Positions 7,909 to 15,781 of a stretch of DNA of 64,000 nt are shown here, piece by piece (position 1 is the first letter of the stretch; each line of letters opens with the position of its first letter). This stretch comes from Bacteroidota bacterium (GTDB taxonomy: Bacteria > Bacteroidota > Bacteroidia > B-17B0 > Aurantibacillaceae): the NCBI GenBank assembly GCA_030684395.1, contig JAUXTT010000032.1, positions 1 to 64,000 of the forward strand, in the 5' to 3' direction. The notes beneath the pieces were generated by a model that saw only the letters and a program-made list of their open reading frames with translations, searched no databases and was not told the DNA's origin. The position numbers and the translations under genes were made by a program.

Positions 7909-9936
7909 ATGAAACAATTTAAAAATGTTAGTCTACTTATTCTATTGTTCTTTGGTATAGATAGTCTTTATTCGCAAAACCCCGGAAAGAACTTTGAAAA
8001 GGACTTTGAAAAAGCGGAAAAAATATTTTCAGAGGTTTACCGCGATGCTAAAGGAGAATCGTTAACCTATTCCAAAGAAAGCTTCACGGTTGTTCGCCCA
8101 ATGTTTTTAGAACTTTATAAAAACGATACCACCAACATGAATATTGCTTTTAAATTAGGCGTGTGTTTTCTTAGTTCAAGAAGATACCGGCCTCAGGCAA
8201 TTCCCTATTTCAAAAAAGCTACAAGGGAAATAACTTCAGGCTATAATGGGAGCTCTTATAAAGAGAAAAAAGCCCCTATAATTACCTATAAATTTTTAGG
8301 TGATGCCTACCATTTGAATTATCAATTTGACAAAGCTATTGAAGCCTATGAGAAATTTATTGCAATAATGGAAAAGAATAATGAAACAGACAAAACACTT
8401 CTTGCTGAAGCAAATCAAAAGATTGAAATGTGCAACACAGGAAAAAGTTTAGTAAAGACTCCCATTAAAATCAAAATACAATCTCTTGGGAATAGTGTAA
8501 ATTCCGCTTTTGCCGACTACTCCCCTGTTTTATCTTCTGACCAGCAAAATCTATACTTTACTTCACGCAGACCGGAATCAACCGGCAATTTAAAAGACCC
8601 TGAAGGTAATTATAGAGAAGATATTTATAAATCAACAAAAATAAAATCCGGGTGGTCAAAAGCTAAAAGTATAGGGATGGCTATTAATACAGTAGAAAAC
8701 GAAGCTTCTGTCGGGATTTCACCTGATGGGCAGACAATTTTAATCTACAAGGATGACAAAGGTGATGGTAATATTTACAGTACAAGCCTGAAGGGAGATA
8801 TGTGGACAACACCTGTTAAATTGAACGAAAACATTAATTCAAAGCATTGGGAACCGAGTGCTTTCTTTTCTGCTGATGGTAACACTTTATATTTTACGAG
8901 CAACAGGCCGGGTGGATACGGAGCTCGTGATATTTACACAAGTAAAAGAACACCTAATGGAGACTGGGGAAAAGCTGAAAACATGGGGCCTTCCATAAAC
9001 ACTCCTTATGATGAAGATGCTCCTTTTATTCATCCCGATGGTGTTACATTTACATTCAGTTCAAATGGGCACAAAACGATGGGTGGTTTTGATATATTCA
9101 CCAGCTTTAATATGGGTAGTGGAAATTGGTCTGAAGCAACAAATGTAGGTTATCCTATAAACACAACCGATGACGATATTTTTTATGTAGTGAGTCCAAA
9201 TGGACTTACCGCATACTTTTCTTCTTTCCGGGAAGGAGGCATTGGTGAAAAAGATAATTACATGGCAACATTTTTAGATAAAAAAGAAACTCCTCTTACA
9301 CTACTAAAAGGTGAAGTAACTGATCAATTAGGCAAGCCCGCAAAAGATGTAGAGATAACGGTTACTGATAATGAAACAGAAGAAATAGTTGGAGTTTATC
9401 ACACTAACAGCAAAACAGGTGAATACGTATTTATTCTTACTCCGGGAAAAAACTATAACATCACTTATGAATCAGAGGGGAATTTATTTTATTCTGAAAA
9501 CATGGAAATAAAAATGGAAACAAATTACTACGAAATATTCAAACCGATTTTACTTGATCCGGTTATAGTGGGTTCTAAAATAACATTGAATAATATTTTC
9601 TTCGATTTTGATAAAGATTCATTACGCCCTCTTTCAAATGTAGAAATTAAGAATCTTGTGAAGATCATGAATAAATACCCAAGTATGAAGGTTGAAATAT
9701 CAGGATATACCGATAGTAAAGGGGATGATGCATATAATCAAAAATTATCAGAAGCACGAGCAAAAGCAGTTGTAAACCGTTTAATTTCAAGTGGCATTAG
9801 TTCTGACCGAATGAAAGCGATAGGATATGGTGAAAAAAATCCAGCTGCATCAAACGTCAAAAAAGACAAAAGAGACAATCCAGCAGGAAGACAATTGAAT
9901 AGAAGGGTTGAGTTTAAGATCACTGAAATAAAGTAA
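7909..9936 (+). CDS. OmpA-family protein with TPR-like and PD40 repeats
   Basis: 675 residues. Signal peptide (MKQFKNVSLLILLFFGIDSLYSQ), a TPR-like helical region (to about 190), then PD40/WD40-like strands (YSPVLSSDQQNLYFTSRR, SVGISPDGQTIL, SADGNTLYFTSNRPGG, IHPDGVTFTFSSNG, VVSPNGLTAYFSS), a carboxypeptidase-regulatory-like beta domain (LKGEVTDQLGKPAKDV) and a C-terminal OmpA/MotB peptidoglycan-binding domain (FFDFDKDSLRPLSNVE, GYTDSKGDDAYNQKLSEARA, NRRVEF). It should anchor to the cell wall from the outer membrane; relatives accompany T9SS and gliding proteins. ATG 7909 is chosen because an in-frame GTG at 7876 lies inside the leader hairpin. Monocistronic. Confidence 0.92.
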   Translation: MKQFKNVSLLILLFFGIDSLYSQNPGKNFEKDFEKAEKIFSEVYRDAKGESLTYSKESFTVVRPMFLELYKNDTTNMNIAFKLGVCFLSSRRYRPQAIPYFKKATREITSGYNGSSYKEKKAPIITYKFLGDAYHLNYQFDKAIEAYEKFIAIMEKNNETDKTLLAEANQKIEMCNTGKSLVKTPIKIKIQSLGNSVNSAFADYSPVLSSDQQNLYFTSRRPESTGNLKDPEGNYREDIYKSTKIKSGWSKAKSIGMAINTVENEASVGISPDGQTILIYKDDKGDGNIYSTSLKGDMWTTPVKLNENINSKHWEPSAFFSADGNTLYFTSNRPGGYGARDIYTSKRTPNGDWGKAENMGPSINTPYDEDAPFIHPDGVTFTFSSNGHKTMGGFDIFTSFNMGSGNWSEATNVGYPINTTDDDIFYVVSPNGLTAYFSSFREGGIGEKDNYMATFLDKKETPLTLLKGEVTDQLGKPAKDVEITVTDNETEEIVGVYHTNSKTGEYVFILTPGKNYNITYESEGNLFYSENMEIKMETNYYEIFKPILLDPVIVGSKITLNNIFFDFDKDSLRPLSNVEIKNLVKIMNKYPSMKVEISGYTDSKGDDAYNQKLSEARAKAVVNRLISSGISSDRMKAIGYGEKNPAASNVKKDKRDNPAGRQLNRRVEFKITEIK

Positions 9937-9958
9937 TTAAAATCTATAGTTTAGTAAT

Positions 9959-9989
9959 CCGCTTCATTGTTAAAATGAAGCGGATTTTT
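9959..9989 (+). terminator. Terminator after OmpA-family gene
   Basis: CCGCTTCATT (9959-9968) pairs with AATGAAGCGG (9974-9983), followed by ATTTTT. Confidence 0.9.
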
Positions 9990-10001
9990 CATTTCCGGTC
10001 T

Positions 10002-10088
10002 GTGAATGATGTAACATTATGCAATCAGTGTGTAATACTATTATGATCGACAATTCTCAATTTTGTTGTGTTGTGAAAACGCATTTAC
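10002..10088 (+). promoter_or_regulatory. Regulon promoter 4 with 5' hairpin
   Basis: Distal box GTGAATGATGTAAC (10002-10015), proximal box GTAAT (10032) 21 bp on, and TTTG at 10062-10065, 30 bp on. A variant hairpin GTGAAAACGCATTTAC lies at 10073-10088, 20 nt before ATG 10109. Confidence 0.7.
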
Positions 10089-10108
10089 AATGTTTAAACA
10101 AAGAATTT

Positions 10109-10585
10109 ATGAAGGCTATAAAAAAGTTAATGTTATCAATAACAATGGGTTTATTAATGATACATGGATCAGCTTATGCTCAGGAATTAAGAGACACTAC
10201 TAAAAATAGAATAACCGAAGAAGTAAAGGTAAATGAGCAAAAGGCAAAAGAAACAGCAGCCGCTGAGAAAAAAGTAGAAAAAAAGAATAACCAATTATCA
10301 AAAGCTGAAAAGAAAGCCGAAAAAAAAGAAAAAGCTGTAAACAAAGCTCAAAAAAGTGCTGATGCAAAGGAAGAAAAACTTAGAAAGTCTCAGGTTAAAA
10401 CAGATGCAAAATCTGAAGAACTAAGAAAATCACAGTACAAAACAGATAATAAATCAGCAGATCTAAAAAAAGCACAAAGAAAATTGGACAAAAAAGTTGC
10501 CGATAAAAAGAAAGCAGACAAAAAAGTTGCTAAAAAGGCGGAAGAACTTAAACAGGCTGAATTAAAAAATGAAAAGACCAAATAA
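10109..10585 (+). CDS. Exported Lys/Ala/Glu-rich coiled-coil protein
   Basis: 158 residues: a signal peptide (MKAIKKLMLSITMGLLMIHG, cut near AYAQ), then an almost uninterrupted charged helix of Lys, Ala, Glu and Asp with short near-repeats (LRKSQVKTDAKSEELRKSQ; KKADKKVAKKAEELKQ). There is no enzyme motif. It is probably a periplasmic coiled coil; binding to anionic surfaces would be a guess from the charge. ATG 10109 is preferred to an upstream in-frame ATG (10019), which overlaps the promoter. It is followed after 31 bp by a DUF3494 lipoprotein gene in the same operon. Confidence 0.75.
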   Translation: MKAIKKLMLSITMGLLMIHGSAYAQELRDTTKNRITEEVKVNEQKAKETAAAEKKVEKKNNQLSKAEKKAEKKEKAVNKAQKSADAKEEKLRKSQVKTDAKSEELRKSQYKTDNKSADLKKAQRKLDKKVADKKKADKKVAKKAEELKQAELKNEKTK

Positions 10586-10616
10586 TAAGAATTGAATAAT
10601 TTCTTAAATCTAAAAA

Positions 10617-11372
10617 ATGAAAAAGATAAAACTAACATTAACAACTATTGTTATAGCAGCGGTTGTTTTAATTGTAGGCTGCAAAAAAGAAGATTCAACA
10701 ACAACTTCAGGTGGAACCTATACTCCAATTGTAATACCAGTTCAAACCACATCACAGGCAACTGTTCAAATGGGCGGAGCATCAGGCTTGGCGATTCTAG
10801 CTGGTTCCGCAATTAGTAATACAGGCGCAACAAGAATTACAGGAGATATGGGTTTAAGTCCGGGCACTTCTGTAGGTGGTTTTCCTCCCGGGATATTAGT
10901 TGGTACATTGCACATCAATGATGCAATTGCTACACAAGCAAAATTAGACCTTACCACAGCTTATAATGATGCGGCAGGAAGAACTGCAACGGATATTGTA
11001 ACACTATCGGGAAACCTGGGCGGGCTCACACTTACACCAGGTTTGTACAAATCAACATCTTCGTTAGCTGTATCGTCAGGTGACCTTACTTTCGACGCGA
11101 AGGGAAACTCCAATGCTGTATTCATTATACAAATTGCATCTACACTTACAACTACATCCGGGAGAAAAGTTATTCTTAGCGGTGGAGCACAGTCATCTAA
11201 TATTTTCTGGCAAGTTGGGAGTTCTGCAACTTTCGGTACAACCTCTGTGTTTAAAGGAACTGTTATGGCAATGCAGTCTATCACGTTTAACACTGGCGCA
11301 ACACTTGAAGGGAGAGCCTTAGCAAGAACAGGAGCTATTGTAATGGCAGGGAATACTGTTGTGGCACCGTAA
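10617..11372 (+). CDS. DUF3494 (ice-binding-like) lipoprotein
   Basis: 251 residues with a lipoprotein signal (lipobox VGC, Cys22) and a Thr-rich linker, then one DUF3494 domain (about 52-250). Family landmarks are LAILAGSAISNTGATRITGD, DLTTAYNDAAGRT, LTPGLYKSTSS, FDAKGNSNAVFIIQI, NIFWQVGSSATFG, FKGTVMAMQSITF and LEGRALARTGAI. DUF3494 is a right-handed beta-solenoid; characterised members bind ice, and others may act in adhesion. Unlike the three larger DUF3494 proteins downstream it has no T9SS sorting domain and should be held by lipid. Ice binding is not proven by sequence. Confidence 0.9.
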   Translation: MKKIKLTLTTIVIAAVVLIVGCKKEDSTTTSGGTYTPIVIPVQTTSQATVQMGGASGLAILAGSAISNTGATRITGDMGLSPGTSVGGFPPGILVGTLHINDAIATQAKLDLTTAYNDAAGRTATDIVTLSGNLGGLTLTPGLYKSTSSLAVSSGDLTFDAKGNSNAVFIIQIASTLTTTSGRKVILSGGAQSSNIFWQVGSSATFGTTSVFKGTVMAMQSITFNTGATLEGRALARTGAIVMAGNTVVAP

Positions 11373-11390
11373 TCGGTAAACATATCCTTG

Positions 11391-11430
11391 AAGCGCCCCA
11401 TCACGCCAAGACATGACGGGGCGCTTTTTA
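11391..11430 (+). terminator. Terminator after DUF3494 lipoprotein
   Basis: AAGCGCCCC (11391-11399) pairs with GGGGCGCTT (11418-11426), followed by TTTTA. Confidence 0.88.
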
Positions 11431-11463
11431 TATCTTAAAAGTCCTTCAGGATGATAGCTATGT

Positions 11464-11526
11464 GTGAATAATGTAACTTATTTAATATGTTGTATAATTT
11501 ATTGAACGTTTACATCACCAACTTTA
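11464..11526 (+). promoter_or_regulatory. Regulon promoter 5 (second phosphorelay)
   Basis: Distal box GTGAATAATGTAAC (11464-11477), proximal box ATAAT (11494) 21 bp on, and -7 core ACTTTA with TTTA at 11523, 29 bp on. No start-site hairpin is seen, and the leader to ATG 11611 is longer (about 80 nt) than at the other sites. Confidence 0.62.
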
Positions 11527-11610
11527 CAAGAAGCGAAGTATAGTAATAAACATGTTTTTTGCTATAAAACAGATTACTCGCAAAATAATATATTTCAAAA
11601 TATCAACACA

Positions 11611-13275
11611 ATGAAGACTCCCAAAAGAGAATCAATAAAAATGACTAGTGATTCAAGTGCGACCAATGGTTTCTCCACACAAAAACAATCATCTGAATAT
11701 GCGCGAAGTCTAATTGAAGCCAGTTTGGACCCACTTGTTACTATAAGTACAGAGGGAAAAATTACGGATATGAACGAAGCTTTGGCAAATATTACCGGAA
11801 TGACCCGAGAAAAACTTACCGGAACTGACTTCTTCGATTATTTTACAGAACCACAAAAAGCCAGAGAGGTTTATCAGGAAGTGTTCGCAAAAGGATCCGT
11901 TGCCGATTCTCCACTAACACTTCGTCATAAAAACGGCAAATTAACCGATGTACTATTCAATGGTTCGGTTTATAAAGATGATAAAGGAAATGTATTGGGC
12001 GTTGTTATTGTTGCACGTGATATTGCCGAACAAAAATGGGCTGTAGAGTTACGAATTGCCAACAAAGAACTTGCCTTTCAAAACGATGAGAAAGAAAAAC
12101 GGGCGGCAGAATTAAGTATCGCAAATAAAGAGCTTGCCTTTCAAAATGATGAAAAAGAAAAACGGGCAGAGGAATTGATCATTGCAAACAAAGAACTTCT
12201 CTTTCAAAACGATGAAAAAGAAAAGCGGGCGGCGGAATTAGTTGTAGCAAATAAAGAATTAGCTTTCCAAAACGATGAGAAGGAAAAACGGGCGGCGGAG
12301 CTTGATATCGCCAACAAAGAGCTTGCCTTCCAAAACAATGAAAAAGAAAAACGCGCAGCTGAGTTAGATATTGCCAACAAAGAGCTAGCCTTTCAAAATG
12401 AAGTCAAAGAAAAGCGTGCGGCCGAGTTGATTATTGCTAATGAAGAATTGGCCTTTCAGAATGATGAAAAAGAAAAACGGGCGGCTGAGTTATTCATTGC
12501 AAATAAAGAATTGGTGTTTCAAAATGATGAGAAAGAAAAACGTGCTGCAGAGTTGATCATTGCAAACGAAGAGCTTGCTTTTCAGAATGATGAAAAAGAA
12601 AAGCGTGCTGCAGAGTTATTCATTGCAAATAAAGAATTGGTGTTTCAGACAGGGGAGAAAGAAAAACGGGCTGCAGAGTTAGTAATTGCCGACATTGAAC
12701 TGGACTTTCAAAATAAAGAAAAAGAAAAAAGAGAGATTGCAAATAAAGAACTTGAGGCTTTTAGTTATTCTGCAAAACTCGCTTCGCAGTATTCACTTAG
12801 CCTTATCGAAGCCAGTCTTGATCCTTTGGTTACTATCAGTATAGAAGGAAAGATCACCGATATGAATGAAGCTACGGTTAACATCACAGGATTGGAACGA
12901 GAAAAACTTATTGGTACCGACTTCTTTGACTATTTCACTGAGCCTCAAAAAGCACGTGAAGTTTATCAGGAGGTCTTTGCCAAAGGATCTGTTGTTGATT
13001 CCCCGCTTACACTTCGTCACAAAAACAGTAAGCTGACCGATGTATTATTTAACGGATCAGTTTACAAAGATGATAGAGGAAATGTGCTGGGTGTAGTTAT
13101 TGTTGCCAGAGATGTTACCGAACAAAAACAGCTAGCAGAAAGAGAAATTGCAGGCCGTGAAAAAGAATTGATGAGAATAGAAGAGTTAGAAAGATTTAGA
13201 AAGCTAACAGTTGGGCGAGAATTAAAAATGATCGAATTAAAAAAAGAGATCGAAGAATTAAAAAGTAGAATTTAA
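11611..13275 (+). CDS. PAS-coiled-coil repeats-PAS sensor without kinase
   Basis: 554 residues, soluble. PAS1 (about 30-145: SLIEASLDPLVTISTEGKI ... VVIVARDIAEQK), eleven 21-residue coiled-coil units (145-375), PAS2 (about 395-510, nearly a copy of PAS1) and a helical tail ending ERFRKLTVGRELKMIELKKE. There is no HisKA, HATPase or REC domain. Its layout matches the N-terminal half of the hybrid kinase at 3240 plus an extra PAS, and the kinase half is the next gene (38 bp downstream). It is probably a detached sensory subunit joined to that kinase by coiled coils; this is inference from gene order. The ligand is unknown, and no PAS cofactor residue can be assigned by eye. Confidence 0.9.
   Translation: MKTPKRESIKMTSDSSATNGFSTQKQSSEYARSLIEASLDPLVTISTEGKITDMNEALANITGMTREKLTGTDFFDYFTEPQKAREVYQEVFAKGSVADSPLTLRHKNGKLTDVLFNGSVYKDDKGNVLGVVIVARDIAEQKWAVELRIANKELAFQNDEKEKRAAELSIANKELAFQNDEKEKRAEELIIANKELLFQNDEKEKRAAELVVANKELAFQNDEKEKRAAELDIANKELAFQNNEKEKRAAELDIANKELAFQNEVKEKRAAELIIANEELAFQNDEKEKRAAELFIANKELVFQNDEKEKRAAELIIANEELAFQNDEKEKRAAELFIANKELVFQTGEKEKRAAELVIADIELDFQNKEKEKREIANKELEAFSYSAKLASQYSLSLIEASLDPLVTISIEGKITDMNEATVNITGLEREKLIGTDFFDYFTEPQKAREVYQEVFAKGSVVDSPLTLRHKNSKLTDVLFNGSVYKDDRGNVLGVVIVARDVTEQKQLAEREIAGREKELMRIEELERFRKLTVGRELKMIELKKEIEELKSRI
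12043..12735 (+). repeat. 63-bp tandem repeats, 11 units (21-residue coiled coil)
   Basis: Eleven contiguous 63-bp in-frame units of the repeat seen at 3258-3975, without the extra heptad. Units 7 and 9, and 8 and 10, form alternating near-identical pairs (IIANEEL and FIANKEL types), suggesting duplication of a two-unit block. The last unit is degenerate, as in the other gene. Confidence 0.85.
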
Positions 13276-13313
13276 ATCTTACAAACAAATAATCTTTTCT
13301 TCATAATCACAGA

Positions 13314-14765
13314 ATGAAACTTAAGCAAGAAAAAATAGAAAAATCACAAGCTACAAAGGAAAAATTGATCTCAGAAGAAAAGATCGACCTTCAAAATACT
13401 GAAAAGGCCTTATTAAATATTTTGGATGATTACTATGAAGAAAGACTTCATGCGGAAGACAGTCAGAGAGCATTGTTAAATATACTGGACGATTACAGTG
13501 ATGAAAAAATCAATATGGAGAATACTCAGCGAGCTGTTCTGAACATCCTTGAAGATTATAGCGAGGCAAAAGAAAAGGCAGAAGAATCGACTAAATTAAA
13601 GGAAGCGTTTTTAGCAAACATGAGCCATGAAATACGCACGCCCATGAATGCTATAATTGGTTTTTCTGATATACTATCTAAAAGAATGCTTGGAGATCAG
13701 GAAAGAGAATATGTCAAAACAATTAAATCAGCAGGAGAAAATCTACTTACCATTATCAATGACATACTGGATATATCAAAAATAGAAGCCGGCATGATGG
13801 ATTTCGAGGAGCATACATTTAGCGTGAAGGAAATTTTAAAATCACTTAATGTAATGTTAATGGGCAAAGCAAAAGAAAAAAATCTTGAATTAATATTCAG
13901 CTGCGAGGAGGACGTTCCTGATAATTTACTGGGAGATCCGACACGCCTCACTCAAATCATTATTAACCTTGCAGGGAATGCAATCAAGTTTACTCAAAAA
14001 GGAAAAGTTCATGTTCATGCGAAAGTTCTTAAGGATGATGGAGATGGTCATAAAGACGGAAATATTTTGGTAAAATTTTCCGTAACAGATACAGGTATAG
14101 GAATACCTCCTGATAAATTGGAACATATTTTTGAGCGATTTCGTCAGGCTGAATCTCATATTACAAGAAAATATGGTGGAACTGGGCTTGGTCTGAGCAT
14201 TGCAAAACAATTAGTAGAGCTTCAGGGCGGTACATTAACTGTTAGCAGCAAATTTGAATCAGGATCTGTATTTTCCTTTTGTATCCCATATAAAAAATCC
14301 ATCGAGGTTCTTGCAGCACACAATATTGAAAGTGAAAAGTATAATATGGAGGAACTCAGCAAGATTAAAATACTATTGGTAGAAGATAATAAATTGAATG
14401 TAATGTTGATCTTAAGTTTGTTTTCAGAATACAACTTGAAATTGCAGGTTGCCGAAAATGGGAGTGTGGCCATTGAAAAGATAAAACAGAACAACGGTTC
14501 TACTCCGCTCACTACCTGTTTTGATATTGTACTGATGGATATGGAAATGCCTGTAATGAACGGATATGAAGCTGCAACTACTATTCGTAGTGAGTTAAAA
14601 AATAAAATTCCAATTATTGCTATGACTGCACATGCTATGGCCGGAGAAAGAGAAAAATGCCTGAGCCTTGGAATGAACGATTATATTTCTAAACCTATAA
14701 ATGCTAACCTACTTTTTGAAAAAATGTATGACTTAACTATTAATTCCCAATGCCATGATAAATAA
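13314..14765 (+). CDS. Hybrid histidine kinase: signalling helix-HK-REC
   Basis: 483 residues, no membrane segment and no PAS. An N-terminal helix carries three 21-residue repeats (13404-13592) of the type RALLNILDDYSDEKINMENTQ, an S-helix-like linker. Then HisKA with His105 in ANMSHEIRTPMNAI, HATPase (LAGNAIKFT, DTGIGIPPDK, GGTGLGLSIAKQLVE) and REC (about 349-475) with phospho-Asp409 in IVLMDMEMPVMNGYE and Lys in YISKPIN. It corresponds to the kinase and receiver parts of the 3240 protein. The HPt domain is the next, overlapping gene and the sensor part is the previous gene. It is expected to pass phosphate His-Asp, then to the HPt protein. Confidence 0.94.
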   Translation: MKLKQEKIEKSQATKEKLISEEKIDLQNTEKALLNILDDYYEERLHAEDSQRALLNILDDYSDEKINMENTQRAVLNILEDYSEAKEKAEESTKLKEAFLANMSHEIRTPMNAIIGFSDILSKRMLGDQEREYVKTIKSAGENLLTIINDILDISKIEAGMMDFEEHTFSVKEILKSLNVMLMGKAKEKNLELIFSCEEDVPDNLLGDPTRLTQIIINLAGNAIKFTQKGKVHVHAKVLKDDGDGHKDGNILVKFSVTDTGIGIPPDKLEHIFERFRQAESHITRKYGGTGLGLSIAKQLVELQGGTLTVSSKFESGSVFSFCIPYKKSIEVLAAHNIESEKYNMEELSKIKILLVEDNKLNVMLILSLFSEYNLKLQVAENGSVAIEKIKQNNGSTPLTTCFDIVLMDMEMPVMNGYEAATTIRSELKNKIPIIAMTAHAMAGEREKCLSLGMNDYISKPINANLLFEKMYDLTINSQCHDK

Positions 14766-15153
14766 TGAATCTAAAAAAAATAATGTCCAAAAAGATGCCT
14801 TTGGAGAAAAAGTATGTGATCTCAGTTATCTGGCAGAAATGATGGGAAATAAAAACCACCTGATCAAAAATATATTAGACACTTTTCTTGTACAAATTTC
14901 TGAAGAGCTACAACTCATAAATGATGCGATTGAAAAATCAGATTATGTGGCCATAAAACAGTTGGCCCATACTATTAAAACTTCTGTTTCAATAATGAGT
15001 ATATCCACTTTAACACCTGTTTTACAAGAAATGGAAACACTTGGTGCCATGGCTACAGATATTGAAAAGATAAAGCAATTGAATGTAAGCCTTAATTCAA
15101 TATGTAAAAGAGCAAGTAACGAAATAAAGATCGAAATAAACAATTACAATTAA
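14755..15153 (+). CDS. Stand-alone HPt phosphotransfer protein
   Basis: 132 residues, all-helical. The HPt signature is KQLAHTIKTSVSIMSI with His72 as the likely phosphoacceptor, preceded by LDTFLVQISEELQLINDAI. It matches the C-terminal HPt of the fused kinase at 3240 (THKMIPSFSIMG, similar flanks), so it is that domain as a separate gene. The start overlaps the kinase stop by 11 bp, implying coupled translation. It should carry phosphate from the kinase's receiver to the regulators at 15220 and/or 15782. Confidence 0.88.
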   Translation: MINNESKKNNVQKDAFGEKVCDLSYLAEMMGNKNHLIKNILDTFLVQISEELQLINDAIEKSDYVAIKQLAHTIKTSVSIMSISTLTPVLQEMETLGAMATDIEKIKQLNVSLNSICKRASNEIKIEINNYN

Positions 15154-15219
15154 TAAAAGTAACTACTCTCCCCTTTGTGATGAATAAATTAGAATAATCA
15201 AAAAATTAAAAATAAAATC

Positions 15220-15732
15220 ATGAACAAGAATAAACAAATCAATATTTTTATTGTAGAAGACAATAAGGTATTCACTCTAGCATTGAAAGCTGATATAGAA
15301 ACTACGTTTTCAAAAATGCCAATCAAGATCCAGTCGTTTGAAACAAGCGAAATGTGTATGGAAAAATTTAAGGAAGAAATTCCGCAAATTGTAATTACGG
15401 ATTATCATCTTAATAGTAAGTATCCTGATGCAATGGATGGTATTCAGCTCCTTGATTGGATCAAAAAAGAAAACAGCGAAACATCTGTTGTTATACTAAC
15501 CGGTGACGAGGATCTTAATATTGCTTTGAAAGCTTTCCATCATGGAGCTTCTGATTACGTTGTTAAAACAGAAACAAAATTCAGGAAGCTCAATTATTCT
15601 TTGGCCAATATTTTTAAAATTATTGATGCGAAGGAGGAAGTGAAAAAAAATAAAAATCAGGTTATAGGGTTAATTGGAGCACTTGTGCTAATAGCCGGAG
15701 TGGTACTTGTTACTAGTTTGCTAAGAGTTTAA
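15220..15732 (+). CDS. Receiver domain with C-terminal membrane anchor
   Basis: 170 residues. The receiver (about 5-130) has FIVEDN, phospho-Asp in IVITDYHLNS, Thr in VVILTGDE and Lys in YVVKTE. A charged linker (EEVKKNKNQ) is followed by one hydrophobic segment (VIGLIGALVLIAGVVLVTSL) at the extreme C-terminus, so the receiver should be tethered to the cytoplasmic face of the inner membrane. A response regulator whose only other part is a C-terminal anchor is unusual; the gene at 33183 has the same design. No DNA-binding or enzymatic output. Fed presumably by the HPt protein one gene upstream. Confidence 0.9.
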   Translation: MNKNKQINIFIVEDNKVFTLALKADIETTFSKMPIKIQSFETSEMCMEKFKEEIPQIVITDYHLNSKYPDAMDGIQLLDWIKKENSETSVVILTGDEDLNIALKAFHHGASDYVVKTETKFRKLNYSLANIFKIIDAKEEVKKNKNQVIGLIGALVLIAGVVLVTSLLRV

Positions 15733-15781
15733 TAAGGCAAATATGGTTTTCAAATTAAAATTAGCTAAGATTATGAATGTC

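Noticed and set aside
3258-12735. CRISPR-like array suggested by regular 63-bp repeats
   Set aside because: The repeats are contiguous, in frame and code for a coiled coil; there are no spacers and no cas genes.
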